From NCBI GenBank assembly GCA_026225945.1, contig JAMJFZ010001258.1:7664001-7728000 (forward strand): a DNA stretch of 64,000 nucleotides. Direction: 5' to 3'. The stretch comes from Cricetomys ansorgei. Its lineage: Eukaryota > Chordata > Mammalia > Rodentia > Nesomyidae. A model generated the notes under the pieces. It was not told the origin of the DNA and made no database searches. It worked only from the letters and a program-made list of their open reading frames with translations. Every line of letters begins with the position of its first letter. Within the stretch, counting starts at the first letter, position 1. Shown in pieces: positions 42,761-54,460 of the stretch. The translations under genes were made by a program, and so were the position numbers.

Positions 42761-43489
42761 ACGTATGTATACACATGCATGCCTAAACTCCAATCAGTAA
42801 TTCAGTCTCTGTAACCATACACTCTAGGTATTGTACACTCTACACACAGATACTCTCATTTATTCTGATGAGCACCCCCTCTATATATTTTGTATATATT
42901 TGTCATCATTTGTTCTCAACAAAGAGCATTTGGAAACAGCTTAGGGAAGACTTTTCCTTCCATTAGAAAGATGACAGAGACAGTGGATTGATGACTTGGG
43001 TGTGCCTCTCAGATGTTTAGTTTCTGTTACCAAGCCCCTTAGTATCGGTGAAATTTTAAAAAGTGAGATCCAGGAAATGATCCAGAATGTGACAGCTCGT
43101 GATAAATGAGGGGTTTATAATCATTGGATTAGAATCATTGGAGATTCAGGGTCTAGAGAAAGATTCTTCACTCATAGTTTCTAGCAATACGTCAACTCTT
43201 TGGCTCATTACACTCCTCCTGGGATAAGGCTCAACCCCACATACTTCATGAACTTAAGCCTACTTGATTATTTGTGCAGGACTGAGTTTCAAAAATCAAA
43301 GCACCTTGATTTTGACATTTTCTTCAGTTATGTCTGAGATCAAATTCACTCTTAAGTATTACTGCAATACCCATTCAGAGTAAAAAACATTTTTTTAAAA
43401 AAGTCTTAAAAATACAAGTGATACAGAAAAATTTCCCAAACTCCCATTTTGCATCTACTTCTTAAGCTACATTTTTTGGGGGGAGTTGT

Positions 43490-43592
43490 TTATTTTGTGG
43501 TGATTCTTTTTGTTTCGTTTTTAGCTTTTGTTGGCCAGGAACTTTCAATCCTCCTGCCTCCATGTCACAAATTTTAGGATTATAGGCATACT
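43490..43592 (-). repeat. Diverged B1-like remnant
   Basis: CAATCCTCCTGCCTCCATGT and TTTTAGGATTATAGGCAT. Confidence 0.5.
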
Positions 43593-43802
43593 GAAAGAAA
43601 AATCCAATTCTATTCAATCTGACAAGGCACATTATTAAAAACGAGTTGGATTTGTAAAAGAGAACTTGCACCCTGAAGTCTAGAGAACTGAGTCCGTACC
43701 ACCCCGTACTCATGAGTCTCACTCCTATGGTGATCACTGTGATCAGTGGAGACAGGAGAGGGCTGAAGGGAGGAACGATAAACCTGTCTCACTTCAGGAT
43801 GT

Positions 43803-43995
43803 GGAGGACCAGCTGGAGAGACGGCCCTCCAGTTGAGAGAACACCTGATTCATTCCCAGACCGCACTGGGCAGCTCACAGCTGCCTGTTAACTCCAGCCC
43901 GGGCAGCTACTGCTCCAGCCTCTGCAGGCACCCACATTCACACCTGCACATGCATGTGAGCACACATATAATTAAAAATATTACAAAGTGAATCT
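43803..43995 (+). repeat. B2/B3 SINE
   Basis: GACCAGCTGGAGAGACGGCC, GGGCAGCTCACAGCTGCCTG and an A-rich end. Confidence 0.8.
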
Positions 43996-44449
43996 TTAAA
44001 ATAAAAGTGAAGGGAATCACCCACAAAAAATTAGCACAGACTGATCCATTTCAGGTTTCAGCTAGAGACTTTTGGCTTTCTTTACCATAAAACACAGCTG
44101 CAAAAGTCAGCACATTTTACTACAAAGGGGCCTGATTGGAACAAGACCTTCCAGCCTTTACATCTGGGCTGGCAGAGGGCCACAGAATCACAACTCGATC
44201 CGATTTCTTCTTGGAAATCTTGGTGCATTGCCGTAGAAGTGCGACTCATTAAATGCAGAAAATGGTGCCCAGAAATTACTTCCAAGTATTTTTTGGTTAT
44301 AACCTGCCAGGATAGAAACCTGGTGATGGTTTTAAGTGAAGTCCACAAAGAGAGACTCCTAATTAACTCCAGAAATTTGCTTCACAAAGTAGTTTTTCAA
44401 AATCTTTGTTTGCCAAAACAATCAACCTTTAAATCTCAAGTTTTTCCTC

Positions 44450-44628
44450 TGTATTTTTATTGTATCATTTACTTGTGTGTGCACATGCATGTGCCAAGGT
44501 GCTCCTGTAGAGGGCAGAGAAGAACCTCAGGTTGGTTTTCTCTCTCCTACTCTGTGGTCAAACTGAGGTCGATAGGTCTGTTTGGCAAGTGCTTTTCTTT
44601 TATCTGCTGAGCTACTTTTCCAGCCCTA
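44450..44628 (-). repeat. B3 SINE
   Basis: GTGTGTGCACATGCATGTGC and TGCTGAGCTACTTTTCCAGC in reverse complement. Confidence 0.8.
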
Positions 44629-44837
44629 AAGGTAAAGTTTGATATACCACTGTAAACAGATAATTCCCAACTTAGGATGGTTTGACTCACAATTTTTTTT
44701 AACTTTATGATATTATGAGAACAATATACATTCATCAGAAATGGTACTTTTATTTTACTTTTTGGTCTAGCATTATACAGTGGGATAGTCTCTTTTTTTC
44801 TCATGTTAGTTAACATCTTTATTAAGTAACTCCCACC

Positions 44838-44986
44838 CCCTGGTTTTTCGAGACAGGGCTTCCTTGTGTAATTCTGGCTGTCCTGGCCCTCTATCTGTAG
44901 ACCTCACAGCCTCAAACTCACAACAATCTGCCTGTCTCTGCCTCCCAAGTGCTGAGATTAAAAGACGTGTGCAACCACACCCAGCA
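44838..44986 (-). repeat. B1 SINE
   Basis: TTTTTCGAGACAGGGCTTCC and CTCCCAAGTGCTGAGATTAA. Confidence 0.88.
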
Positions 44987-45065
44987 AGTAACTTCTGATG
45001 TCAGGAAAATGGAACAAAACTCAATAAACATATAATATTGCTGCTTTGGTCACCCTACAGGATAT

Positions 45066-45297
45066 TTCTCTCCCTCTCTCTCTTTCTCTCTCTCCTTAAA
45101 CATTTTCTTCCACTTTTAAGTTCCGTGTGTATGGGTGCTTGTCTGTCTCTCTGCACCACACGCGGCAGTGCCTGGGGCGGGACGAGAGCGTCAGAGCCTC
45201 TGGGACTGATGTTATAGACAGTTGGAAGCTGTAAGGTGAGTGCTAGGAACTAGTCAGTGAGCGCTCTTGAGCACTGAGCATCTCTGTCCTGGGCCCA
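45066..45297 (-). repeat. (CT)n stretch followed by a B3 SINE
   Basis: 45066-45096 is a CT-rich run. From about 45100, B3-like wording continues (GCAGTGCCTGGGGCGGGACG, GTGAGTGCTAGGAACTAGTC). Confidence 0.65.
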
Positions 45298-46837
45298 CTG
45301 TCTCTTGCTACTGGGAAGGCAGCAATCCACTGCTCTCCGTGACTCACTCAACCACACACACTCAGTACTCTACAGTACACTAAGCTGCTCTGCTACAGTG
45401 TTTGCTAGGATAACGTTATGAAATAATTTTCATTTATGAAGGGTTTACAGGAAGTGGCCCAATCATAAGTTAAGGGTGGCTACTCTGAGTTGGGTTAACC
45501 ACTGCCCCCAGGTCCCATTATGTCCTGAGAACCTCTGAACAAGACCTTATTTCTAGGAAAAAGAAGATGTAAGATCTGGACAGAGGAGACACATGCAAAC
45601 GGCAGATGATAGAGAGGCGACGAGCTGCAAGCCTAGGACACTGTGTGCTGGTGGCAATCTCTAGAAGCCAGAAGGGAGGTGTGGCCTAGGTTTCCCCAGA
45701 ACCTCTAGAAGAAACAAGTTTGCAGACACCTTACACTTCTAGCCTCCAGAACTCTAAAAAATAAAGAGCTGTTGTTTCCACCTATCTAGTTTTGTATGGA
45801 GTTATGTAAGCATTAGTAAACTATACTATTCCAATGGAATTTCCATCCTAATATGTATTTAGGGAACATTTTACTGTCATAACAGTTTGCAGAATCAAAG
45901 CTCTTTAGAACAAAAACCAGTAAAGTAGAAATCTGAACAAAACACCTGATATAAGGTCAATGCAGTATGTTTTTTCACCATGCTGTAACCTTTGCTAAGT
46001 ATGTTAGACAGAAAAGTTTCCAAGGAAATGTAAAGCAAGAAAATGTTATCCCGTCAGATTCTTAACAAAAATGTCTTTGTAAAACCCTGTGAAGATGATT
46101 CAAAATGATTTCCAATCATAAATAAAGTTGTAACAGACTTTACTGCTTCTGCTATAGCTGAAATGTTAAAGCAGGTACTGGATCTTAAAGTATTAGTTTG
46201 ATGAAATATCCCTTTCACTTAAGCAAGGGTGGATTTCAAATGCCACTTGTTCAGGTACATTCTTGCCATTTATGCATGCGTTTCTGCCCTTTTCCCTATA
46301 CGAGAAGCTATCTGAACCAGGTCGGCAGCTTTAGGAGCATGGTGGGCTCTGGTCCCTTCAGGTTACAAGAAATTGTAAGAAGCTGGCTTAGCGCAGCTGA
46401 GTGTCAAGTCCAGGTTGCTACTGGATCACACACTGATATCTGACTTTACTTATTAAGGAACGGACAGAAATGTTGCTGAATCACTAATTTCTAAGACTCC
46501 TAAATCACTTTAGGGTGACCTAAATTCCTTCCTTATTTTTCTACTGGGTAATTTCAAATACTCAAATGCTTCTCTATGTGACTTCTACCAGTTCCCACTC
46601 TGCCAGAGCAGCACCTCTGTGTTCTGACTACATGCGAGGGCTTGACAAGCCCTTGTACTCACTGTTCACATAGCTGAGCTCTTTCTAATCACCTTCTGCA
46701 GGAAAGCTGCCTTCTTCTCAAGCGTTTATTTAACTCAATTCTAGATCTTTGTTTAGTCACTCTGTCCTGTTTTAGTTTGTTTTCACCAAACCATACCGGA
46801 ATAAAAACACAGCAAGAGGGGAAATGTTCACTGCATA
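45298..46837. other. Intron 1 sequence, possibly including an old repeat
   Basis: Around 45490-45790 phrases such as CTTCTAGCCTCCAGAACTCT and AAAGAGCTGTTGTTTCCACC resemble the end of an ancient mammalian LTR/DNA repeat. The family is not determined. The rest shows nothing I can name. Confidence 0.35.
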
Positions 46838-47360
46838 GTCAATGTTTCTTGAACGCCTACCACTGGCTATCTGCTCTAAGGATGGAGCATGTTTTAATTC
46901 ACTGAATCCCATAATAACCTTGAGAAGTGAGTGCTGTTATCTCAACTTACTGATAAGGAAATGTCTTAGATACTTTTCTGCTGCTGTGAGATACCATGAC
47001 CAAAGTAACTTATAAAAGAAAGTATTTAATTGGGGGCTTAGGGTTTCAGAGAGGCCGTCACGGTGAGAGCATGGGAGCAGTGGGCAGGCATGACGCTGGA
47101 GCAGTAGCTGACCAACTGGATAGTGTCGGCTTCTCAAACCTCACAGCCCACTCCCAGTGACACACCTCCACGAAGAAGGCCACACCTCCTAACCCTTCCC
47201 AGTTCTACCAACGGGAGACTGAGCATTCAAACAAGAGCCTGTGGGGCAATTATCATTCAAACTACTACAGAAAGCATGCAGAGATGAGCCATTACTTATC
47301 CAAGGTTACACTCCTGTGTCTGGCTCTAGAACCAGAATTCTCTTTACCTCCACTGATGTT
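46838..47360 (+). repeat. MIR split by a rodent interspersed repeat
   Basis: MIR text at 46838-46966 (CCATAATAACCTTGAGAAGT, TACTGATAAGGAAATG) resumes at about 47273-47360 (TTATCCAAGGTTACACTC). The ~305-bp insert carries GCTGCTGTGAGATACCATGA, CCACACCTCCTAACCCTTCC and GGGGCAATTATCATTCAAAC, wording of a common rodent repeat (probably URR1-like). Confidence 0.7.
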
Positions 47361-49255
47361 TCCAAAAAACTGAGTCATTTTAGACTTAAAGTTGTTAAGC
47401 TATTTTGGCAATTTTTTTTCAACTTCTTTTCTATCCCATTCTCAAATCAAGGTTTCCATTTTTAACATGAACTCTTTTGTAAAATATGCATTCCCATGGA
47501 TTGGCTCTCTTTGAAATGAAGTTTATCTGAACACCAGAAGAATGAAACGAAGGCTGTGACACTCAGGAAGTTTCATCAAATCAGTAACAAACAAACAAAA
47601 TCCCTGGTTATCCACAAAATTCAAAGATCCTCAAAGTGAAATCTATACTACAGTTATAATTTTGAACCTTAAAAAGGAAAGGGCTTCTCTGGACCCTGAT
47701 ATCTAGATTATATATGCCCCATTATTCTACCCAGAACTGTGTCAGACATGAACTGCTGCTGCACAGACTTGGTGACTCATTTACGGAGGTCTAGGTTCTG
47801 TCTGATACAGAAGTAATATTTAGCTTTTAAAAGTAGGACTAGATGACAAGAACAAGAAATGTGAGTGAGTGTGTAACTTGGTGCTTATGGCACCTGAGTC
47901 GTTAACACGGTCCTTCCCGGTGCACAGAGGCAGTGAGGACGGAATGAGAAGATAGCAGCAACCCAAATTTCCAAGCTGTCTGAGAACTCCATTTTTATAA
48001 AAATAGGAAAATCTGAGAGGATTTTAAAAGTCCAATACTAAACTCATGGGGAAGAAATATCATAAGCCAACTCATCATTTAATTTGTGGAAGTCTATTTA
48101 GAAAAAACAGCAACAGAAATGCTGGTTTTAGAAGATGAAGGCTTTATAAATGCATTGAGAAACAAACGTTAATTCATGAATACAAGCAGTTCCTACAAGC
48201 AACACTGTCTTTCCTGATGCTGCCTCGTTAGAACAGGTGTCAAAGGCTAAGAGAATACGAGGTGCTACTGTTTTATTAGCCCATCATTTCTCCATGAAGA
48301 AACAAGTCCTAAAAGACAGAACCCAAGTTGCTCAAATCCCTCACCCTGACCTTACTCAACACTTTTCATATTATGGAGACACACAGAATGTAGACTGGAG
48401 ATCATGTAATCCATCAACAGAAGAAAGTTCTGAAATATCAACACACTTTTTGAAATTCCTTTAAAGATTCTGGTAAGATACTAATTTTTGAAACTAGTGG
48501 GCAATAAATGAGTGTTTTTAAAAACAGTCATGTAATACCTTAAGTTCCAGTTCATATTTAAGGGGTTCATATTTAAGGGTTTATAGGTATGCATTCAGGG
48601 TTAAAAACAGGAAAAATCAGAGGATTTGTTTTCATAGCAATTTAAAGCAATTTATAATGTTTTAACACTGAGCCGTGTTTTCATGGTAATTCACTAGAGA
48701 GTAAACTTTAAGTCTCTTTCTCTCTCCTCCCCCCCTCTCTTTTGTGCCACTCACATGCCTGAAGGATCCACTTATACTGCTAGCTGTAGCTTAAACTCAG
48801 ACTTGAAGGAGGACTCTTGTTTTTCTGAGGCTCACAAAGACTAGACTCACAGCTTAGTTCTACAATGTCTATTTAGTTGGACTTAAAGCCTACATCAAGT
48901 ACTTTATTGTCAAATAAAAAGCCATCTTCATGACTTAGCAATTTAAGTAGTTCTCCAGAGTTTGACAAATATGTTGTGTCTACTTTAGATTTCTATTGTC
49001 AAGAAAATTGTGCTATGCTCTTGTAAAAGGCTACAAAGTTTTATTTTAAACATCTAAAAGGTAGTGTGAATGCTACAGCCTTTGGGATCCTTGGCTGCTA
49101 CTGAGAAACACAGAGCTACCTATTCCTATTACAATTTTTTTCAGAATACTACTTCCTTATCCCCTCCCACTAAGGTAAAGAAGCATATTGCAAGAAATAC
49201 TTAGGATGCTAGGGACATAGAGTAGTCACAGAGTGTAAACCGGGCATGCACACAC
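47361..49255. other. Repeat-poor part of intron 1
   Basis: About 1.9 kb without a recognised repeat or gene. A CT-rich patch lies near 48720-48740. Confidence 0.35.
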
Positions 49256-49570
49256 TGTAGGGTTAAAAAAGCCCAAGTTTAGGACTTGAAGTCCCACCAC
49301 TCCCTGAGCTTCGATTCCACCAATCCCCAAGCTCAGAAATTGAAAATCCCCACCCTGAAAACTTCACTCTGGAAATCCTCACTCCCCAAGGCCCTATGAA
49401 AGGCCCTCCCCTAGCCCAGTTCTCTGCTGCTTCTCTTCTTGTGCAGAGGCAGATGCCCTTCTGTATCTCTCCCAATAAATCTCTGTGTGAGGTTTGCTGC
49501 ACGGTGTGACTTGGTGGTATTCCTTGGCTTCTGACTGCCAAGATGCCCTTGCTTCAGAGAAACCCTTACA
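49256..49570 (+). mobile_element. Retroviral-type LTR (315 bp)
   Basis: It begins TGTAGGGTT and ends AACCCTTACA, forming an inverted terminal match with the TG...CA ends typical of LTRs. Inside are TATGAAA (49395) and AATAAA (49474) at spacings expected for promoter and polyadenylation signals. Family not determined. Confidence 0.7.
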
Positions 49571-50620
49571 TTGGTATTGTGACTTGGAGTCTGAGCTGCC
49601 CTGGGACCCTACCCTTCGCCTCTAGTCCACCTGCCAGACTCACCTTCTGGCTCACCAATTGTTCAGCACCCTATCCACCAGCTACAACTCAGTAAGTTCC
49701 CCCTTTGGTTGGTGTAAGTGCTTCCCTGAGTCCAAGGAAGTGACCACTGAGCATCTGTCACCCCTCTGGTACTTTTAGAGGCAGTGTTACTCCCAGCCAC
49801 GTTTCAAGGCTACATCTGGCCATTTTCACTGAAACAACCTCCCTCCCCCGTGCCCAGCTGCAATCCTGCAGTTTCTTTAGGCCCAACTAGGCTATTGGGC
49901 CCCTTTCCTCCCCTCTTCTACTGTCTTCTCTTCAGAGCTGCCTGTTAAATCCTGGTCTCTTCTTTGCCTTCTGGCCTCCACAAATTCCACAGCTCCTCTA
50001 GGCCCTGGTGGCATTTGTGACCCTGGTTCCTGACCCTTTCACGTGAATGAGAACCGCACCCCCCTCCCTCAGAGCTCAGTTCTCATTTTGCCTTCTGACC
50101 TCCACGCCTGTCCTCACCTTCACCTTCTGATCTCTGTGAAAGCCCTGGTACCAAGCACCACGTCTCTCCTTGCCTAGCTGGGATAAGCCCCTGACCCCCG
50201 AGTCTTGGGAATGTTTTCTATTATGGGTTGCTTGACCTCGTCCCCCATCCACTTTTTTCCCATGGTAGTGGTATCTTCCCATAACCTCTCATTAGAAAGC
50301 CCTATTTGAGGTCTTATTCAAAACCAACTCTTTCCCCTCCATCAAAATTAGCCTTCCTCCACTCTACCCCACTGTTTCTAAAGTACTTCGTCTTGTCTGT
50401 GCAGAAAATGAACCAACTTTCTTTACTATCTGCTGAGACCTACTCAGCAGGGCCGCTGACTCATAATATTACATGCTCCCTACCTAAGAATAAACAAGAA
50501 CACAGACCTATAGCAAACTTTAGGATCGATCAAACTGACCAGGTACCCAAGGTAGATGAGGTAATGAATACTGTGACTTGCATTTTAAGTGTATTAATTT
50601 GACTGCAAAGTCATTAACGA
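49571..50620 (+). mobile_element. Putative internal leader of the LTR element, non-coding
   Basis: Starting one base after the LTR is TGGTATTGTGACTTGGAG, which occupies the place of a tRNA primer-binding site, followed by pyrimidine-rich sequence and a possible splice donor (CAGTAAGT near 49690). No gag, pol or env product is recognisable and there is no second LTR in the window, so the element is truncated. The right end is uncertain. Confidence 0.45.
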
Positions 50621-50731
50621 GAAGTGTGAGGGTATAAAAAGAGCAATTTTTATACTTATTACATATTCTGAGAACAGATACAAACAACACCATAAAAATA
50701 TTACCTTTCAAAAAAAGAAAAGAATAAGCAG

Positions 50732-50895
50732 GAACTGAGGAGATGGCTGGGTGTGTGCAGTGTCCCGTGCAAGCACAGGCCTGGAGCTGATGTGACAGAG
50801 GAAGATACTAGATGCTGAACTCCGCTCCCCCACCCCACCCCACCCCATGCACGTACACATACACAACCCAAAACAGAGTAAAAACCAAACAACAA
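50732..50895 (+). repeat. B2/B3 SINE with CACCC run
   Basis: GGAACTGAGGAGATGGCTGG and AGCACAGGCCTGGAGCTGAT, then a CACCC-type run and an A-rich tail. Confidence 0.7.
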
Positions 50896-51034
50896 AAATG
50901 ACAACAACCACACTTAATCTTGAAAACACTACTGACCCAATAGTAAACATTAATTCAGGTTTTAGGGAAAGGGCATAATGAAATACAGGCAGGAGTCTAC
51001 TTCCTTAAGAACTTTCTACTTTAAAATGTACGAA

Positions 51035-51212
51035 TTATTGTGTATGTACATGGCTGGAGGGCATGCCATGGCATGTGTGTGGTTGTCAGTGGGCAGCTCT
51101 GTGGAGCCTGTTCTCTGCTTCCACCTCCACCTGTGTGCTGGGGAGGGAACTCAGGTTAGCAGGTCTGCACAGCAAGCACCTTTACCCACTGAGCCAACTT
51201 GCCAGCCCAGGA
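51035..51212 (-). repeat. B3 SINE
   Basis: GGGAGGGAACTCAGGTTAGC and CCACTGAGCCAACTTGCCAG in reverse complement. Confidence 0.85.
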
Positions 51213-51570
51213 CTTCCTAGTCTAAGCATGAAGGGAACTAAAAGAGGTCCATAAGAAAAAGATAACTGATGGCAAAACCAATTTATCACAGTTGCCAAAT
51301 GAATGATATGAACTAGACAGTCAATAGCTGAAGACTGCTGAGAAATTCTGGATTAAGAGGGCACAGGAAGACATGAATGAAAAGATAAAGCCCTGCGCTT
51401 CTTAATACACAAAATGAAGAGGCCTGGCCAGATGACCTCTACACCCCTTCTAGCTCTCAAGTCTTACTCAGCTTTTATCACATAAGAAGAGCTGTGACTG
51501 GATATGAATGAATAAGATTTCCTTTTTTCTGACTCTGAATAACAGAGTTTCGAAAAAGTCATCAAGCCTT

Positions 51571-51795
51571 GGGGCTGGAGAGATGGACAGCTCAGTAGTT
51601 AAGAGCACTTCCTGTGCCTGCAGAGGATCCTAGTTCGATTCCCAGATCCACACCAGGAGGCTCACGATCACCTGTAACTCCAGTTCCAGGGTATCTAACA
51701 CTTTTTTATGTGGCCTGTATGTGTACTAGGCACATACATAGTGTACATACATATATGCAGGCACTCACACATACACATCTAAAAACAAGTTGCCA
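51571..51795 (+). repeat. B2 SINE
   Basis: GGGGCTGGAGAGATGGACAG, GTTAAGAGCACTTCCTGTGC and GCACATACATAGTGTACATA. Confidence 0.92.
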
Positions 51796-51993
51796 ACTCC
51801 CAAATAAGTAGTATTGGCAAATGAATTTTTAATTGTAAATAATCTGAAACTGAAAATGACAGCTTATATGAGGATTCGACATTTCAAAAGAGAACGTGAA
51901 TTTGAGGCTTTTCTCAGCTTTATACCAGTTTCATAATGTGTGTTAAAATTCAGAAGAGCCTTTTAAATGAACATCTTAAATGAACATTAAATG

Positions 51994-51994
51994 A

Positions 51995-52030
<36 letters not shown>
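51994..52030. repeat. (CA)n(TA)n microsatellite
   Basis: A CA run passing into a short TA run. Confidence 0.92.
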
Positions 52031-53082
52031 CAAATACATCAAGGATGTATCTGAAGTAATCTGCTCGTCTCTCTGCCCAGGCAAGAGAAGAGTGAGACTC
52101 AATGACTGCACTGTCCCTCCTGACACTTCAGCACCCTTTCCCGCTTTGTTCTTTTAATTCCCATGACTTTTATTATGTTCAGCAGTTACTGATGGTCCCA
52201 TGTGTTCTGAAGCTCAGCCAAAGCTTTTTTTAGACTAATACTCAAAACAAAGCAAATATTGGCTTAGTTATGACACTTGTTGTTCTAAAATGTTAATAGC
52301 CTATTGTTCACTGTGGTTGTCTCAACAAGATAATACATTGAAAATCAGCATTTCCTGATGGGAAGTGAATTCCCACTGTGTGTCACAGGGCTCTAGGCAA
52401 ACACTGGGCTCCCAGGGAGGACTGCATCAGACCAGAGCAATGACGAATCTGTCTCTGTGTCCCTATCTCTCTTTCCTTTGCTTCTTCCTCTCCTTTAAAA
52501 TGGATTTCTGCTTCAGCTCAAACCATAATCTATTTGTCCAATTCTGCTATCACTAAAACAGCTTCAAATGTTTAAGCAAAATTTGTTCAACATCCTGTAG
52601 ACAGCAGCATCCTGTATATTCCCAACCATGAGAACTTCCTTAGTTGTAAATGCCACAATAGACAGGGTAGTTGACAAAGAAGCTATCAGGATGTGTCCTC
52701 AAAACACAGGATCATCATTTCCTGTGAAATTCTTTAATTTCATACTAGCAATTGTTTAAGGAAATCATGTATGAAGCACAATAATCACAATAAGCTTTCA
52801 TATCTTACATATATTTTAGTAGGAAAAACTGAGCTTTAACTTATTAGTCCAAGTACTACAACACTGTTTAATTCATTCAGAGTTTGATTAATAAGAAATA
52901 GCCCCTAGCAGATCCACGTACAGAAGAGTGCAGTGACAGTAACTGAGACTGTTCTAATAACCTTTAAAAAAAAACACTGAAAACGCACTTTGTTTTCATT
53001 TATTTTCACAAACTCAAATCTTAACACAAGCTATCTTGCTGTCTTGCACAAGCCAGTTGATAACAGAAACAACAAAGAAATA
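52031..53082. other. Repeat-poor part of intron 1
   Basis: No gene or repeat recognised. Confidence 0.35.
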
Positions 53083-53203
53083 GGAGTCAGGCACAGCGCC
53101 ACCACATGCCTATGATTCTAGTATCTGTGAGACTGAAACAGGAGAATTTTGAGTTTCAAGCAGTCCTGGTCTATTCAGTGAGGCCCTGTCTCAAAACAAG
53201 AAT
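53083..53203 (+). repeat. Diverged B1-like SINE
   Basis: GTCAGGCACAGCGCCACCAC and GTGAGGCCCTGTCTCAAAAC. Confidence 0.65.
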
Positions 53204-53834
53204 GAAGAAAGGAATAGTCAGGAGATTCTGGAGAGTCCATCTCAGTCACCAGGGCATTCACCAAGTAAAACAGCGCTTGGCTTCCGGGACAGTAATACAC
53301 CTGCCATTTATACACTGGTCAGCAAAGAACAGCAATAGTATAAACAGAAACCTCCGATTTTAAAATACACGTATCTAAGGTATACCATGCTTTCTACCAA
53401 GAAGCCAGTGCTAACAAGCACACAAATAGAGACGCCCCTACTTCCAGCCTTCAGAGATGTCTTACCACACAGCTGTGTCTACGGATGCAGTTCCTGTGCC
53501 ATTTGCTTTTAGAACAGCTATCATCCAACTCAATTATGAGCTCAGCTTTGCAACAGGCAATGCTGAATGCCTTTGGTGTGACGAAGCAACAATCCCAGCC
53601 CTGGTTACCTTTCCCTTTACTGGCAGGACAACCCTGTACAGGTCACTTCTCAGCCTGCTTCCCCAGCACTGAGCTAGAATGGTGTCAAGTATGCCGACTT
53701 CAGCATGCAAGGAAACAAGGAGGAATGAGATGACTAAAACTTAAAGATTTGAAACAAAATACCTGAAGCCAATTCGTGAAGTTTTAGGTCACATTTGTGT
53801 GCGTGAACCCACACTACAGTGCAAGCGAAGACAT

Positions 53835-53945
53835 AGAGGATGACCTGTAGGGGCTGGTTTTCTCTTTCTATCATGTGGGTCATGAGATTGAATCAGGCCA
53901 TCAGGCTTTGCTGTAAGTGCCTTCTAAGCCATCTTACTGGCCCTT
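53835..53945 (-). repeat. B3 SINE fragment
   Basis: GGGGCTGGTTTTCTCTTTCT and TAAGCCATCTTACTGGCCCT. Confidence 0.65.
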
Positions 53946-54167
53946 TGAGCCAAGTTTAAAAGTACTAGGATTAAAGGTGGACTTAATAGAATTATAAAAG
54001 TAAATAGCACTTCACCATCTTTTTTCTCAACCATTAAAGTTTTATCAAAAGATGTAATTTTACTTCTGGAATGGGTTTTATATTATTGAAAAAGAATTCT
54101 CAGGAAAGGGCAGTTTCTGTAAAATATAGAATAATATTCAGCTGCTCCCTTTTATGTCCTTAAACTT

Positions 54168-54201
54168 TTTATTTGACATGCCATATGGCATGGCAAATAA
54201 A
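54168..54201. repeat. 34-bp imperfect palindrome
   Basis: The centre ATGCCATATGGCAT is perfect. The arms extend to 17 bp each with a single mismatched pair (54176/54193). Confidence 0.9.
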
Positions 54202-54309
54202 TTACAGACCATATAATGTATATAAAAGACATTTAAATTTAAATAACAGAAATCTTATATAATTTGGATCCTATAAGTTAAATCAATATTCCAACAAAAA
54301 ACATATAAG

Positions 54310-54460
54310 TATTAAAGCTGGGAGGAACATTAAAACTCATCTATCTAACCTCTTGATTCACAGACGATAAAAAAGGATAAAAGAAGTTAAATGACCTGCC
54401 CGCCATCCCATAATCTTACATTCAAGTTACCTAACTTCAAATCCAACATTCTTTCACTAC
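54310..54460 (+). repeat. Possible MIR remnant
   Basis: GTTAAATGACCTGCCCGCCA and CAGACGATAAAAAAGGATAA resemble the MIR middle ('agatgaggaaac...taagtgacttgccc'). Confidence 0.45.
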
